Part shown: piece by piece, positions 17,799 through 27,294 of the stretch
Layout of the letters: the number at the start of each line of letters is the position of its first letter
Position numbering within the stretch: position 1 is the stretch's first letter
Origin: CAZSHX01 sp964606895
GTDB taxonomy: Bacteria > Bacteroidota > Ignavibacteria > Kapaibacteriales > UBA2268
Reading direction: 5' to 3'
Assembly (NCBI GenBank): GCA_964606895.1
Contig: CAZSHX010000011.1
Span: 12,620-76,619 of the forward strand
DNA: 64,000 nt
The notes under the pieces: generated by a model
The model's database searches: none
What the model was told of the DNA's origin: nothing
The model's input: the letters and a program-made list of their open reading frames with translations, nothing else
Translations under genes and position numbers: made by a program

Positions 17799-19757
17799 AT
17801 GAATACCAACAATCCAAATTTGAACGACTATTTTAACTCAGCCAAAAGCCAACCGGCTGTTGTTTCGGGGGATGAAGCGCGAACCCTTGTAAATGACATT
17901 TCGGAAGGACGGGTTTCACCATATAAATCTAATTTTAGAACAAAAAAAGGATTCCGAAAAATGAATTTTATATTAGCAGGATTAGCCACAACTGCGGCTA
18001 TCGGAGTTATTTCAATGAATGTTTTTAATTCCGGCAACCAAGCAGAAAAAATAAATCAGGTACAGAACACCACTCAAAACGTAAATCAGCCCAACAGCAA
18101 TTTAGCAATACTGACAGGCAACGAAACCATCACCGAAAAAAAATCAGAGCCAAAATCCGAATCAGTCATTAATGACGTTAAAAAGAAAGAATCGGAGATT
18201 AAACCTTTTGAACCAAAAAAAATGGATATCAAAGGTGTTAACCTGGTAGAACTGACCGGCGAAGAAGCCGAAAAACTCGGTATTCATGCCGTAACCGGAG
18301 ACAATGCGTATATCGAATTTTGGGATTCAAGATTCAAACCGACACTTTGTTCGCTTTTCGTAAAAGGCAATTTCACCTTTACTCCAAAGGAAAATGAAAA
18401 CGGGAAATCAATGAAAACTGTCTTCCCAAGAATGATTACCGATAATGTCGGAAACCGACGGTTTTCTGTCATCAACGATGAAGATTCGAAGCTTATTCAG
18501 GCTGATAATGCTACCTTGAATATGAATGATTTTAATCCGAATAAAAAGAGAATTCAAAAGAAGATGATGTTTATGGGGAATTCTATGTGTATGTCCGATT
18601 CATCACAAAATAAACCCGATTTTACAAAAATAATTAAAATGAAATCTCTTATACCCGATAGCCTTATGAAGATTTTGAAATCAGGAAATATTAATACCGA
18701 CTCGCTGATACGTTTAGCTATGATGAATATTCAATTCAAAGCAAAAGACAATTCTCACGGAAATATTAAATTCGACAGTCTGAATGGTGGTAACTTCGAG
18801 CTATTTGTAAATAATCCTCCCGATGTGATTGTTGATGACAGTGAAATGCACCTTTCTCTTGGAGAGGGCGGTAAAGTGGAGCTTGGGGAGAATGAATCAG
18901 AAAATAATGAAGAAATGGAATTTGAAATCCAAATGCAGAATATTGATACTGATATGGAAAAACTTGGTAGTGATTTGGATTCGGTAAGTCACAATATTTC
19001 CCTCAGTATTGATACTGATTCTCTTAAAAAATCAGTTCATAAAACTGTTAGAAAGCGAATTTCAAGTTCTTCAATTATCAAAGATTCAGTTTTAACGATT
19101 TGCAAGCCAATGATTTTGATGATGGATTGCAATAAACTTGACGACTCCCTTGAAGCGAATTCAAAAAATAAGGTATTTACTCATGCCTTCGATTTGAGCA
19201 GTAAAATAAATAAGCTGAACGAGGAAATGGACAAATATATCAGAATCAACAAAATGATTCCGATTGTGATTCCGATGGGCAAAAATCCGAACAAAAATGA
19301 GTACAATCAAAGCGAAGATTTTTCATTTATTCTTTGGTTCGACCCCACTCCCGAATTGCTCGAAATCCTGCCGGAATCTGTTAAAGCCAGAATCGAACCG
19401 GAGCTGAAAGCCTTGAGCGAATCGCCTGAAATCTGCAATACGGCTATCAAAGGCGAAGAAGCTTATCTTGACATCTGGCGTGCATGCAGTGGAGCCGTAG
19501 AAAATCTCCATACTTTCCCGAATCCGGCAAAGGACAAAATTAACCTGAAGTACAGTCTTACTGCTAATCGCCTTGTAACAATTTCAATCAATGACCTTTT
19601 CGGCAGAAAGATTTACGAGATGGCAACAAATGTCTCTAAGCAGGCAGGTTCCTACGAAGAACAATTTGCATTGAAAAACATCAATCCGGGTATGTATTTA
19701 ATAAGCATCAAAACAGACAAAAATGAACAGGCGGTTCAGCGTGTAATTGTAGAGTAG
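17799..19757 (+). CDS. Single-pass membrane protein with T9SS sorting domain, probable anti-sigma partner
   Basis: 652 residues, started by AGAAGG before the ATG. A 54-residue cytoplasmic N-terminus precedes one membrane helix (about 54-72), so the remaining 580 residues lie outside the inner membrane. These comprise an Asn/Lys-rich linker, a poorly defined middle rich in Met, Asp and Ser, and a clear type A T9SS C-terminal domain (about 572-652: FPNPAKDKINL...LFGRKIYE...NPGMYLISI). There is no classical zinc-binding anti-sigma motif. Gene order implies it restrains the upstream ECF sigma factor. Such sorting domains normally mark proteins for export through the outer membrane, which is odd on a membrane-anchored regulator. 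Confidence 0.75.
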   Translation: MNTNNPNLNDYFNSAKSQPAVVSGDEARTLVNDISEGRVSPYKSNFRTKKGFRKMNFILAGLATTAAIGVISMNVFNSGNQAEKINQVQNTTQNVNQPNSNLAILTGNETITEKKSEPKSESVINDVKKKESEIKPFEPKKMDIKGVNLVELTGEEAEKLGIHAVTGDNAYIEFWDSRFKPTLCSLFVKGNFTFTPKENENGKSMKTVFPRMITDNVGNRRFSVINDEDSKLIQADNATLNMNDFNPNKKRIQKKMMFMGNSMCMSDSSQNKPDFTKIIKMKSLIPDSLMKILKSGNINTDSLIRLAMMNIQFKAKDNSHGNIKFDSLNGGNFELFVNNPPDVIVDDSEMHLSLGEGGKVELGENESENNEEMEFEIQMQNIDTDMEKLGSDLDSVSHNISLSIDTDSLKKSVHKTVRKRISSSSIIKDSVLTICKPMILMMDCNKLDDSLEANSKNKVFTHAFDLSSKINKLNEEMDKYIRINKMIPIVIPMGKNPNKNEYNQSEDFSFILWFDPTPELLEILPESVKARIEPELKALSESPEICNTAIKGEEAYLDIWRACSGAVENLHTFPNPAKDKINLKYSLTANRLVTISINDLFGRKIYEMATNVSKQAGSYEEQFALKNINPGMYLISIKTDKNEQAVQRVIVE

Positions 19758-19770
19758 TTTTTCAATTGCT

Positions 19771-19810
19771 AAAAACAAAAAAGGGAGCCATTCAAACTCC
19801 CTTTTTTGTT
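19771..19810. terminator. Bidirectional terminator
   Basis: AACAAAAAAGGGAG pairs with CTCCCTTTTTTGTT around a 9-base loop. A-rich and T-rich flanks on both sides let it serve the sigma operon (plus) and the lipoprotein pair (minus), which converge here. Confidence 0.85.
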
Positions 19811-20528
19811 ATTTTACTATACAACTTACTACTTTTGATTGCTTACCGAGACCTACAATATGTGTTAATCCAATTCTGTAATCTGTAGTAACCAACCCGG
19901 AACCAGAATAAGCGGTTACGTAAAGATTTTGTCCTTTTGAAAAAGGGAATGCAGGTTTGATATCAAAACCAAAAATATGAGAACCAAATGAAGCGTAAGG
20001 GATGTTGACCAACATTAAATATCTTGTTTTTGAAACATTTTCTGTCGTATCTATAAACAAGGTTGAATATCTGTCGTTTTCAAGACTAAAATCAAGAATT
20101 AAATGAAATAGTCCTGAAGTAATAGTATCTTGTTTTATAGATACAGAATTTAGAGAAGTTATCCCATCCGGAATCATATATAATGAAGTTGAACCGCCTG
20201 ACGCAATGCCGTTCCCGATATACTTAAACGCGAAAGAAATTGATGTATCGCAACCTTCTTTGTAAAAATAAATATCGTAAATTCCCGGATGAACTGAATC
20301 TAATAACCAATATCCCTTTGAATCTGTTGTAGTTTCGTAATTTGTACCAGGTATCCAAACCTTTACATCAGAATTTGAAATTGATTCTTTAGCAGTTAGA
20401 TTGACAATAAGAGCATGACCTTTGATGCTACCGGGCTTATTTGAAAAATCATTGTTGATTATCTCCTCTTTGCAGGATGAAATTAAGCATACCATGATGG
20501 CAAGAACAAAATATATTGAGTTACGCAT
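19809..20528 (-). CDS. Lipoprotein with carboxypeptidase-regulatory-like domain (copy A)
   Basis: 239 residues with a lipoprotein signal (LISSC, Cys at about 19). Residues about 32-110 look like a CarboxypepD_reg / CNA-B-like beta sandwich (GSIKGHA...GYWLLDSVHPGIYDIYFYKEGCDT); the rest is beta-rich and of unknown family. AAGGGG precedes the ATG. It is a tandem paralogue of the gene just upstream, from which it is separated by 10 bases, so the two form an operon. Probable outer-membrane-anchored surface or periplasmic protein; partner unknown. Confidence 0.75.
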   Translation of the reverse strand: MRNSIYFVLAIMVCLISSCKEEIINNDFSNKPGSIKGHALIVNLTAKESISNSDVKVWIPGTNYETTTDSKGYWLLDSVHPGIYDIYFYKEGCDTSISFAFKYIGNGIASGGSTSLYMIPDGITSLNSVSIKQDTITSGLFHLILDFSLENDRYSTLFIDTTENVSKTRYLMLVNIPYASFGSHIFGFDIKPAFPFSKGQNLYVTAYSGSGLVTTDYRIGLTHIVGLGKQSKVVSCIVK

Positions 20529-20538
20529 TATTCCCCTT

Positions 20539-21246
20539 CTATTTGACAGTTAATGTTATTATATTTGACTGCTTACCAAGACCGATAATACGTGTTTTCC
20601 CGTTTCTTAAATCAGTTGAGGAGTTAGCTCTTCCGGAATAAGCTGTAACATAAAGCTGTTGACCTTTGATAATCTGTGAAGATATATAATTATAAACATT
20701 AGAGCCTGTTTTCAGATTGGTAGGAGATATACTAAGAATATAATTCATTTTAGATACATTTTCAGTCGTATCAACATAGAATGTCGCATAAATTCCTTTA
20801 TCCAATCTATACCCAAACGACATTTTGTATGCATTTGTTGATGTGGTATCCTTAGAGCATGAAACCGAATCCAATTCAATCATGCCGTCAGGGATCATAT
20901 ACAGTGATGAAGTTCCGCCTGAGGCAATGCCATCACCCGAAAACTGCACAGCATACCTGATGGTTGTATCGCATCCGGATTTGAAAAAATAAATATCATA
21001 ATACCCGGATTGAACATTTCTTAACGACCATAAACCCAAAGAATCAGTCGTGGTTGAGTAATTTGTTCCGGAAATCCAAACTTTCACCCCATTTTTGGAA
21101 ATTGAAGGATTACCCGTATAATTCAATATTGAAACCATCCCCTTGATACTTCCGGGTTTGGCAGTATAATTATTATTAATGGTGGTTTCTTTGCATGAAA
21201 AAAGCAAAAAAAAGCAAATCGTAATTGACAATTTCAATGAATTCAT
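20539..21246 (-). CDS. Lipoprotein with carboxypeptidase-regulatory-like domain (copy B)
   Basis: 235 residues, lipobox LLFSC, strong ribosome-binding site AAGGAGG. It aligns along its full length with the downstream copy: shared blocks include KPGSIKG, GTNY-TTTDS, DGIASGG, SLYMIPDG, DTTENVSK, LYVTAYSG and GLGKQS. The middle and signal peptides differ, so this is an old duplication under continued selection. Both Cys of the GCDT motif are conserved. First gene of the two-gene operon. Confidence 0.75.
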   Translation of the reverse strand: MNSLKLSITICFFLLFSCKETTINNNYTAKPGSIKGMVSILNYTGNPSISKNGVKVWISGTNYSTTTDSLGLWSLRNVQSGYYDIYFFKSGCDTTIRYAVQFSGDGIASGGTSSLYMIPDGMIELDSVSCSKDTTSTNAYKMSFGYRLDKGIYATFYVDTTENVSKMNYILSISPTNLKTGSNVYNYISSQIIKGQQLYVTAYSGRANSSTDLRNGKTRIIGLGKQSNIITLTVK

Positions 21247-21403
21247 GAAAATCCTCCTTGAAAATATGATGTTCTTTTAAAAATATCTTGACATCATAGG
21301 ATATTAAATATTTTAATAAATCAACAAATATTTTCAATATTCAACAAGGAAATAAAATGAATTTCTACAAAGCATTCAAAATTTGAAAAAAATGTTCCGG
21401 GTA

Positions 21404-22621
21404 TTATTTTGCTTTTATATACAAAAAGGTTCGTTTGCCATATTTAATCAGTCTTGTATTGGTGAAATCGGCTTTAGCAAAACCGTCACTGACTCGTTCG
21501 CTGTCAATATAGACTCCGCCCTGCTCAATGATTCTTCGTGCTTCTTTTTTGGATGGGGCAAGCTTTGCCAGAACAAGAATATCGGTTACGATTTGTTCAG
21601 GTGAATCGAGTTCCAGTTCCATTTCAGATATTTCATCAGGAATATCTTTTTTAACGAAAATTCGCTCAAATTCATCAAATGCGGCATTCGCATCTTCCTG
21701 AGAATGATAGAGAGCAACAATCCGTTTGGCAGTTTCAACCTTTGCATTTCTCGGATGTACCGAGCCGTCTTTTAAGCCGATATCCATTGCTGATATGTCG
21801 TTTTCATTAGCAAGAGCGGCATAACGGAAATAGCGGACAATGAGTTCATCAGGAATGGACATAACTTTCCCGAATATTTCCTTTGGAGTATCAGTTAGAG
21901 CGATATAGTTATTAAGCGATTTGCTCATTTTTTCTTTGCCGTCTGTTCCTTCAAGTATAGGCATAGTAAGAATACATTGAGGTTCTTTGCCGTAGGCACG
22001 CTGAATTTCTCTGCCGACAATCAAGTTAAATTTCTGGTCAGTTCCACCCAATTCAACGTCAGATTCAATAGCGGCAGAATCCATTGCCTGAGCAAGCGGA
22101 TAAAGTAATTCATGAATACTGATTGGAATACCGCCCGAAAATCTCTTTGTAAAATCGTCTCTTTCTAAAAGCTGGGCAACTGTATATTTGGAAGCAAGTT
22201 CAATAACATCACGAAATGTCATTTTGCCAAGCCAATCTGAATTGTAACGGACATCAAGACGTTCGGGAGTGAGTATTTTTGTAGCCTGCTCCAGATAGGT
22301 TTGCCCGTTCGCCTTTGTTTCTTCCAAAGTCAGCGGAGGTCTGGTTTTTGATTTACCCGATGGATCGCCTATCATGGCGGTGAAGTCCCCGATAATTAAA
22401 ATTGCATGATGTCCCAAATCCTGAAACTGCCTGAGCTTTTGGAGAACGACAGCATGACCGATATGGAGGTCGGGCTTGCTGGGGTCGCACCCAAGCTTGA
22501 TTCTCATCGGTTTGCCCGTTTTCAGGGAACGATTAATTTTTTGAATGAGTTCATCTTCGGGCAGTAAGTCAACTGTACCCGATTTGATGAGGTCTAATTG
22601 TTCATTTAAAGTTGGGAACAT
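21404..22621 (-). CDS. tyrS: Tyrosyl-tRNA synthetase
   Basis: Charges tRNA-Tyr with tyrosine in the cytoplasm. The 405 residues show class I signatures HIGH (53-56) and KMSKS (231-235), GDPSGKSKTRP after the Rossmann strand, GGTDQKFN in the active site, and a C-terminal S4 RNA-binding domain (about 340-405). Length is normal. It starts 18 bases after smpB on the same strand, suggesting a translation-related operon. Confidence 0.97.
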   Translation of the reverse strand: MFPTLNEQLDLIKSGTVDLLPEDELIQKINRSLKTGKPMRIKLGCDPSKPDLHIGHAVVLQKLRQFQDLGHHAILIIGDFTAMIGDPSGKSKTRPPLTLEETKANGQTYLEQATKILTPERLDVRYNSDWLGKMTFRDVIELASKYTVAQLLERDDFTKRFSGGIPISIHELLYPLAQAMDSAAIESDVELGGTDQKFNLIVGREIQRAYGKEPQCILTMPILEGTDGKEKMSKSLNNYIALTDTPKEIFGKVMSIPDELIVRYFRYAALANENDISAMDIGLKDGSVHPRNAKVETAKRIVALYHSQEDANAAFDEFERIFVKKDIPDEISEMELELDSPEQIVTDILVLAKLAPSKKEARRIIEQGGVYIDSERVSDGFAKADFTNTRLIKYGKRTFLYIKAK

Positions 22622-22639
22622 AATGTTTTTTTAGTGAAT

Positions 22640-23134
22640 TTATTTGAATCTGTATTTTCTTCGAATTTCTCTGTCAGTTTCTCGTTCCTTAACGGCTTCC
22701 CGCTTATCATATTTCTTCTTTGCCTTGACGACAGCAAGGTCAACTTTTACAAATGGACCCGAAAAATATAATGACAACGGCAAAAGAGTTAAACCTTTTT
22801 CCATAATGGCAGTTTTGAGCTTAACAGCTTCACGGTGGCTAACTAAAAGCTTTCGCTGTCGTCTGGGTTCATGGTTGTTCCTGTTTCCCTGCTCATAAGG
22901 ATTGATGTGAAAGTTAATAAGATAAACTTCATAGGAATCGGGTTTGGGAAAAGCCGCATAGGCATCCTGAATACTGCATTGCCCGTTCCTCAGCGATTTT
23001 ACTTCGGTTCCCTGTAAAACAATACCCGTTTCGATGGTTTGAATAATCTCGAAATCGTGCCTTGCTTTACGATTAGAAGCAATCTGCTTAACTTTTCTAT
23101 CAAATTCCTTTTGGGAGTTCAAAATGACGACCAT
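22640..23134 (-). CDS. smpB: SsrA-binding protein SmpB
   Basis: 164 residues. SmpB binds tmRNA and brings it to stalled ribosomes for trans-translation. Family signatures are present: ASNRKARHDFEI near the start, TGIVLQGTEVKSLR, and the basic C-terminal tail REIRRKYRFK that enters the mRNA channel. The ATG at 23134 gives an N-terminus of typical length. No tmRNA gene is visible in this window. It is the first gene of the smpB-tyrS pair. Confidence 0.96.
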   Translation of the reverse strand: MVVILNSQKEFDRKVKQIASNRKARHDFEIIQTIETGIVLQGTEVKSLRNGQCSIQDAYAAFPKPDSYEVYLINFHINPYEQGNRNNHEPRRQRKLLVSHREAVKLKTAIMEKGLTLLPLSLYFSGPFVKVDLAVVKAKKKYDKREAVKERETDREIRRKYRFK

Positions 23135-23288
23135 AAAAAAATAAATAATAAACCAAAGTGTGATAACGTATTAAGATTCATAATCTTTCAATTAATAATT
23201 CAGTAGTATCAAAAAATGCTCTTGTTTAATTCAAATAATTAATGTTAGTTTGTAATTACAGTTATTGCCAATTTATTTTTGGATTCAT

Positions 23289-24401
23289 TTGTTTAAGATA
23301 CTTATCATAGAAGACGATTATGAAGTGATTGATAATCTTTCGGAGATACTTACTCTTGAGGGATACAACGTCATAGCGGCATCAAACGCGAAAATCGGGA
23401 TAGGTAAAGCCGAAGATGAGCTACCTGATTTGATTATCTGCGATATTACCATGCCCGAAATGGATGGTTTTCAGGTGTTGAAAGCATTAAGAGAATCTCC
23501 GAATGCTTTTGCTATCCCTTTGGTCTTCCTGACTGCAAAAACTGAAAAATCTGACCAGCGAATGGGTATGGAGCTTGGAGCCGACGATTATGTTACAAAG
23601 CCATTTACAAATATTGAAATTAGCAATACGGTTAAAACCCAACTTGAAAAGCACACAAAATCGAAAAAGTTTTTTGAAAAGAAACTGGAGGAACTGCGAT
23701 TTAATGTTGCCTCAACCATCCCTCATGAACTTCGTACTCCGCTGAATACAATACTTGGTTTCACTCAAATTCTGCAATATGGGTATGAAGACATGGAGAA
23801 ACAAGAGGTGGATGTGATGCTTAAGAATATTTTTCAAGCAGGCAAAAGACTTCTGCGGTTGATTGTTAACTATACCTACTACACGAAATTATTGATAAGT
23901 CCTGCCGAAGAATTTGCTTTTCCTGAAACCGAAATATTCAAAACCGACGAACTGATTACCCGATTCGCTAACGAACTTGCAATGTCTTATGGTCGGATAA
24001 ACGACCTGACTTTGAATCTGACTGATTATTCATTCAATTTTTCAGAGGAAGGTTTCAGTAAAATTGTTGAAGAATTGATTGATAACGCATTCAAGTTTTC
24101 CACAAAAGGAAATAAAGTCAAAGTTACTTCATTTTTAACTGAGAACGATTTCATCCTGACTTTCGAAAACTCAGGAAGAGCATTAACTGCCCAGCAAATA
24201 AAAGAAATTGGTGCGTTTTTCCAGTTCGACAGAAAATTGTTCGAACAGCAAGGTTCAGGATTAGGTCTTGCAATCGTCAAGAAAATTCTTGATATTTACC
24301 ACGGTTCTGTAGATATATCGAGCATTTACGGAGACAAAACCTTGCTATCGGTATCTATTCCTTTGCGACAGATTGAAAAATTTGATTTGAAATCAGAATA
24401 A
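23289..24401 (+). CDS. Soluble response regulator-histidine kinase fusion
   Basis: About 370 residues if started at the TTG at 23289 (MFKILIIEDD); a TTG at 23265 would add eight residues. The receiver domain comes first (about 1-120: acidic pair ED, phospho-Asp in LIICDITMPEMDGF, Lys in DYVTKPF). It is followed by HisKA with IPHELRTPLN near 155 and an HATPase domain ending in GSGLGLAIVKK (about 255-360). It has no membrane segment. The receiver-first order is the reverse of a hybrid kinase and suggests it takes input from another kinase. A terminator follows. Confidence 0.9.
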   Translation: MFKILIIEDDYEVIDNLSEILTLEGYNVIAASNAKIGIGKAEDELPDLIICDITMPEMDGFQVLKALRESPNAFAIPLVFLTAKTEKSDQRMGMELGADDYVTKPFTNIEISNTVKTQLEKHTKSKKFFEKKLEELRFNVASTIPHELRTPLNTILGFTQILQYGYEDMEKQEVDVMLKNIFQAGKRLLRLIVNYTYYTKLLISPAEEFAFPETEIFKTDELITRFANELAMSYGRINDLTLNLTDYSFNFSEEGFSKIVEELIDNAFKFSTKGNKVKVTSFLTENDFILTFENSGRALTAQQIKEIGAFFQFDRKLFEQQGSGLGLAIVKKILDIYHGSVDISSIYGDKTLLSVSIPLRQIEKFDLKSE

Positions 24402-24426
24402 TCACTACTGTCATTATCCCATTAAC

Positions 24427-24462
24427 AAAAAAAAATCCTCCGGTATTGAGAGGATTTTTTTA
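24427..24462. terminator. Rho-independent terminator
   Basis: AAAAAATCCTC pairs with GAGGATTTTTT around a short loop, 26 bases after the kinase stop. Its A/T flanks could also stop transcription of the convergent secG. Confidence 0.85.
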
Positions 24463-24488
24463 TTAATTTATTTTTTTATTCTTTCGAA

Positions 24489-24818
24489 TTATTTCTTGGG
24501 AGCTTCAACAGGTGGTGGTGTCATTGTGTTGCCGATTGGTGGTTTTGCTCCTTCGGTTACCGGTTTGATCTTTTCAGTTTTAACACCGCCAAGAATCAGC
24601 CGATTGGCAACTAATATAAGAACCAAAACAACGATAGCCAAAACTCTGGTAAGTTTGTTCAAAAAATCTGCAGTTCTCTGCATACCGAACATAGAGCCGA
24701 ATTGCCCGCTTATTCCACCGAATGTGGCTGACAAATCACCTTTGCCGGGTTGCAACAGAACCAGCACTATCAAAACTATTCCAATTATTACTGCCAAGAT
24801 TGTTAATACAGAAAACAT
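24489..24818 (-). CDS. secG: Preprotein translocase subunit SecG
   Basis: 109 residues from the ATG at 24818, chosen because AAGGAA lies 8 bases upstream; an earlier in-frame start at 24839 would put this site inside the gene. Two membrane helices (about 2-22 and 52-72) flank the conserved loop LVLLQPGKGD...GMFGMQRTADFLNKLT. SecG helps SecYEG export proteins. The Pro/Ala-rich tail (about 78-109) is poorly conserved. It has its own candidate promoter, so probably monocistronic. Confidence 0.93.
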   Translation of the reverse strand: MFSVLTILAVIIGIVLIVLVLLQPGKGDLSATFGGISGQFGSMFGMQRTADFLNKLTRVLAIVVLVLILVANRLILGGVKTEKIKPVTEGAKPPIGNTMTPPPVEAPKK

Positions 24819-24856
24819 TTTTATTTCCTTATAAGACATTACAAATTTTAGAACTA

Positions 24857-24888
24857 CAAATATATTTCTTTTTATTTAAATTTCCAAG
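24857..24888 (-). promoter_or_regulatory. Candidate Bacteroidota-type promoter of secG
   Basis: On the minus strand CTTG (24888-24885), 20 bases, then TATATTTG (24864-24857), matching the TTTG/TAnnTTTG consensus except one base in the -33 box. It is about 40 bases before the secG start. Confidence 0.45.
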
Positions 24889-24957
24889 AAAATAAATAAT
24901 TGAAATACTAATCGCTAAGAAGTGTGTTTGAAATCGTTACTCCCATTTGACTTATTT

Positions 24958-25524
24958 CTACTCAGATTTAATATACATGACCATCATTGCTCGGTAGGAG
25001 TTTTTCCCTTCCCCATTGAAAACCTCATAAACAAATTTATTCTCGCGCTCTAAACGGATTTTTATTGTTAGCGGAATAGGATTGGATGTCATAGGATCCA
25101 TTTGTGAACCTGTTAGTACAAATTCTTTCTGTTTCTTGTCGTAATCTCCTTGAGCAACCATGTAACCTGTTCCTAACGCATCAATTCCAAAAATAAAATA
25201 TTTTTTATCGGCTACACTGTAACCAATATACATAATTGACAAAATACGCTGGTCTTCGATTGTTTGTTCAGACTTAATCTCTAAAAATCTTCCACCAAAA
25301 ATTAGTTCAATATGACTTCTGCCAATGCCGGAAGATTCGTCTTTTCTATCCGATCTTATGAAATTTTGTTTCCAGTCTCCGACAAAACCAGCAAGAAATT
25401 CGTGATTCTCATTTGGTTGAGCAGATAACATCAGCTTTTCCATAAGTTCCTGATCCTTTTGGTTTTGGGCAAATAAATTGCTACAAAACAATAAAGTTAA
25501 AATAACTATTATTATATTTTTCAT
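24958..25524 (-). CDS. Secreted DUF1579-like protein
   Basis: 188 residues with a Sec signal peptide (cleavage after NLFAQ, about residue 19). The body (EFLAGFVGDWKQ, then FGGRFLEIKSEQTI and YFIFGIDALGTGY) resembles the DUF1579 family of small beta-barrel proteins with a THAP4/heme-binding-like fold. The role is unknown. It begins 15 bases after the CocE-like hydrolase and is the last gene of the kinase-hydrolase operon. Confidence 0.75.
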   Translation of the reverse strand: MKNIIIVILTLLFCSNLFAQNQKDQELMEKLMLSAQPNENHEFLAGFVGDWKQNFIRSDRKDESSGIGRSHIELIFGGRFLEIKSEQTIEDQRILSIMYIGYSVADKKYFIFGIDALGTGYMVAQGDYDKKQKEFVLTGSQMDPMTSNPIPLTIKIRLERENKFVYEVFNGEGKNSYRAMMVMYIKSE

Positions 25525-25539
25525 TATGTTCTCTCTGAG

Positions 25540-27285
25540 TTATTTTTCTGAAATCGGCAGAGTGACACAAGAAGGATAAATGCCGCCGTGATACAATTTA
25601 AAATTAAACATGATAAAATCCTGTGCACTTTCGTAAGCGACGATTTTTCCACCACAATAGTTTTTTTCGTAGTAGGGTGAGTTCAAACAGCCGACAACTA
25701 ACCGGAGGCGACTGCCCTTTGTTAATTTCCGTGATGTAAAGTGGAATGAATTGAAATCATAAGGCAAGATTTTATCATACTTAATAAACTCTTGTTTTTT
25801 AAAACTGTTACGGTACCTCGCCCGTAAAATATCCGAAGAAAGATAGATACACTGCCCGTCGGCTTTCATTTCATAAAGAATAGCTTCAAAATCGGCATCG
25901 GGTGCGTTAATGGAAATGTAGAAAGTTGCTTTGATTTTGCCGGTCAAAGATAAATCCTGAGTTAATGCAGAAGTATGATAAACGATTTTATCTTTGAGAA
26001 AAGCTTCGCCTTCTTCCCTCCATGCGAAATTAATAAATTTATTTTGAATTCTCTGTTCGAAATCCGATGTATCAATCGGGTTATAATGAAAAGTATCAAA
26101 AGCAGTATTTTCCGGCTTTTCAGTCTTTAAGTATCCTGAATGAAAAGCGTCGGTTGTTTTGCCATCAGAATCGAGGAAAAACTCTTTTGACTTTGCCGAG
26201 AATTCTTCGACTGAATTTCCGTACTTCCATTCATTACTCTCCATTTGATAAACAGCAACCCTGTCCTTCAAAAATTCAGGTTTTGGACCGTTTTTCATTA
26301 CCCAGTTAAACCATTCGACATGAAGTCTGCCAATGTCAATTTTGGAATTATCTCCGAAAGTCATATTCTCAAACGTTGTACTTGGTCTGCGGGTTCCTCC
26401 GTGGTCCCAGGGTCCGACAATCAGAAAGCATTTATCTTTAGCCTGAGTATTGTATTTCAGAAAATTGTCGTAATAATACATTGCCCCGTGTTGGTCGTCA
26501 TCGAAATGTCCTGTAATATTCAGAATCGGAATATTGATTTTTTCGTAATCTTCTTTTGTCGGCAGAATCTTCTCATAGTAGCTGTCGAAAGCAGGATGAA
26601 GAATCCATTTCTGAAAAGCTTTGCTTTCGAAACCTGAAATTTCATCTAACTTACCATAGGGAATGTGTCCCATCCACATTTTTCTGTTTATGTCGTTCCA
26701 ATACTGAATATCTGAAAAAGCCTTTGAGTTATTTGTTTTTCCTAAGATTAGAGTCAACCACTGAGTGTTATACGAATAAAAAATATTATTGAACATCGGC
26801 ATATCAATTCCCGGGCAAACCGATGCAGTAGGAGCAATAGTTTTCAGTGCGGGAGGATTTTCTTTCAAAGTCAGCCATTGAGCCATTCCGAGATAAGACC
26901 CCTGAAACATTCCAACTTTGCCGTTGCACCAAGGCTGAACAGCAATCCATTGGCAAACATCATAGCCATCTTTGCCGTCCGTTTCGAATGGGATGAACTC
27001 ACCTTCTGAATTGCCCCTTCCTCTGCAATCAGCTACTACAACGTTAAAGCCGTTCTGTGCATAATAAACGGCCAGTGTGTTAATCCCATCGCTTGTGTAG
27101 GGAGTTAGAACAAACAATGCAGGCTGGCTCTCGGCTAACCCGACAGGCAGATAAACATCTGCTGAAAGGCACACTCCGTCACGAAGTTTTATTTTTTGCT
27201 GGAATTTAATATCATATTTGTAGTTTTCGGCAGAGCCGCCGTAAACCAGAAAAAAAATTAATATCAAAATTATTAGTTTGTTCAT
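25540..27285 (-). CDS. CocE/NonD-family secreted hydrolase (X-Pro dipeptidyl-peptidase type)
   Basis: 581 residues with an N-terminal signal and GAGAGGA ahead of the ATG. The alpha/beta hydrolase domain carries the nucleophile Ser in GMFQGSYLGMAQ (about 127), the downstream GHFDDDQHG loop and the catalytic His in GPWDHGG (about 288). The C-terminal third is the jelly-roll seen in X-Pro peptidases and cocaine esterase. These enzymes cleave esters, amides or acyl-peptides; the substrate here is unknown. It starts 9 bases after the large sensor kinase, so the two should be co-transcribed. Confidence 0.88.
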   Translation of the reverse strand: MNKLIILILIFFLVYGGSAENYKYDIKFQQKIKLRDGVCLSADVYLPVGLAESQPALFVLTPYTSDGINTLAVYYAQNGFNVVVADCRGRGNSEGEFIPFETDGKDGYDVCQWIAVQPWCNGKVGMFQGSYLGMAQWLTLKENPPALKTIAPTASVCPGIDMPMFNNIFYSYNTQWLTLILGKTNNSKAFSDIQYWNDINRKMWMGHIPYGKLDEISGFESKAFQKWILHPAFDSYYEKILPTKEDYEKINIPILNITGHFDDDQHGAMYYYDNFLKYNTQAKDKCFLIVGPWDHGGTRRPSTTFENMTFGDNSKIDIGRLHVEWFNWVMKNGPKPEFLKDRVAVYQMESNEWKYGNSVEEFSAKSKEFFLDSDGKTTDAFHSGYLKTEKPENTAFDTFHYNPIDTSDFEQRIQNKFINFAWREEGEAFLKDKIVYHTSALTQDLSLTGKIKATFYISINAPDADFEAILYEMKADGQCIYLSSDILRARYRNSFKKQEFIKYDKILPYDFNSFHFTSRKLTKGSRLRLVVGCLNSPYYEKNYCGGKIVAYESAQDFIMFNFKLYHGGIYPSCVTLPISEK

Positions 27286-27294
27286 TTAATCCTC

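Noticed and set aside
22600..23264. tmRNA gene expected near smpB
   Set aside because: No Ala-tRNA-like ends or tag frame visible in the flanks; the tmRNA must be elsewhere.
24496..24834. 112-codon frame antisense to secG
   Set aside because: SecG is clearly recognisable on the other strand; the antisense product has no signals of its own.
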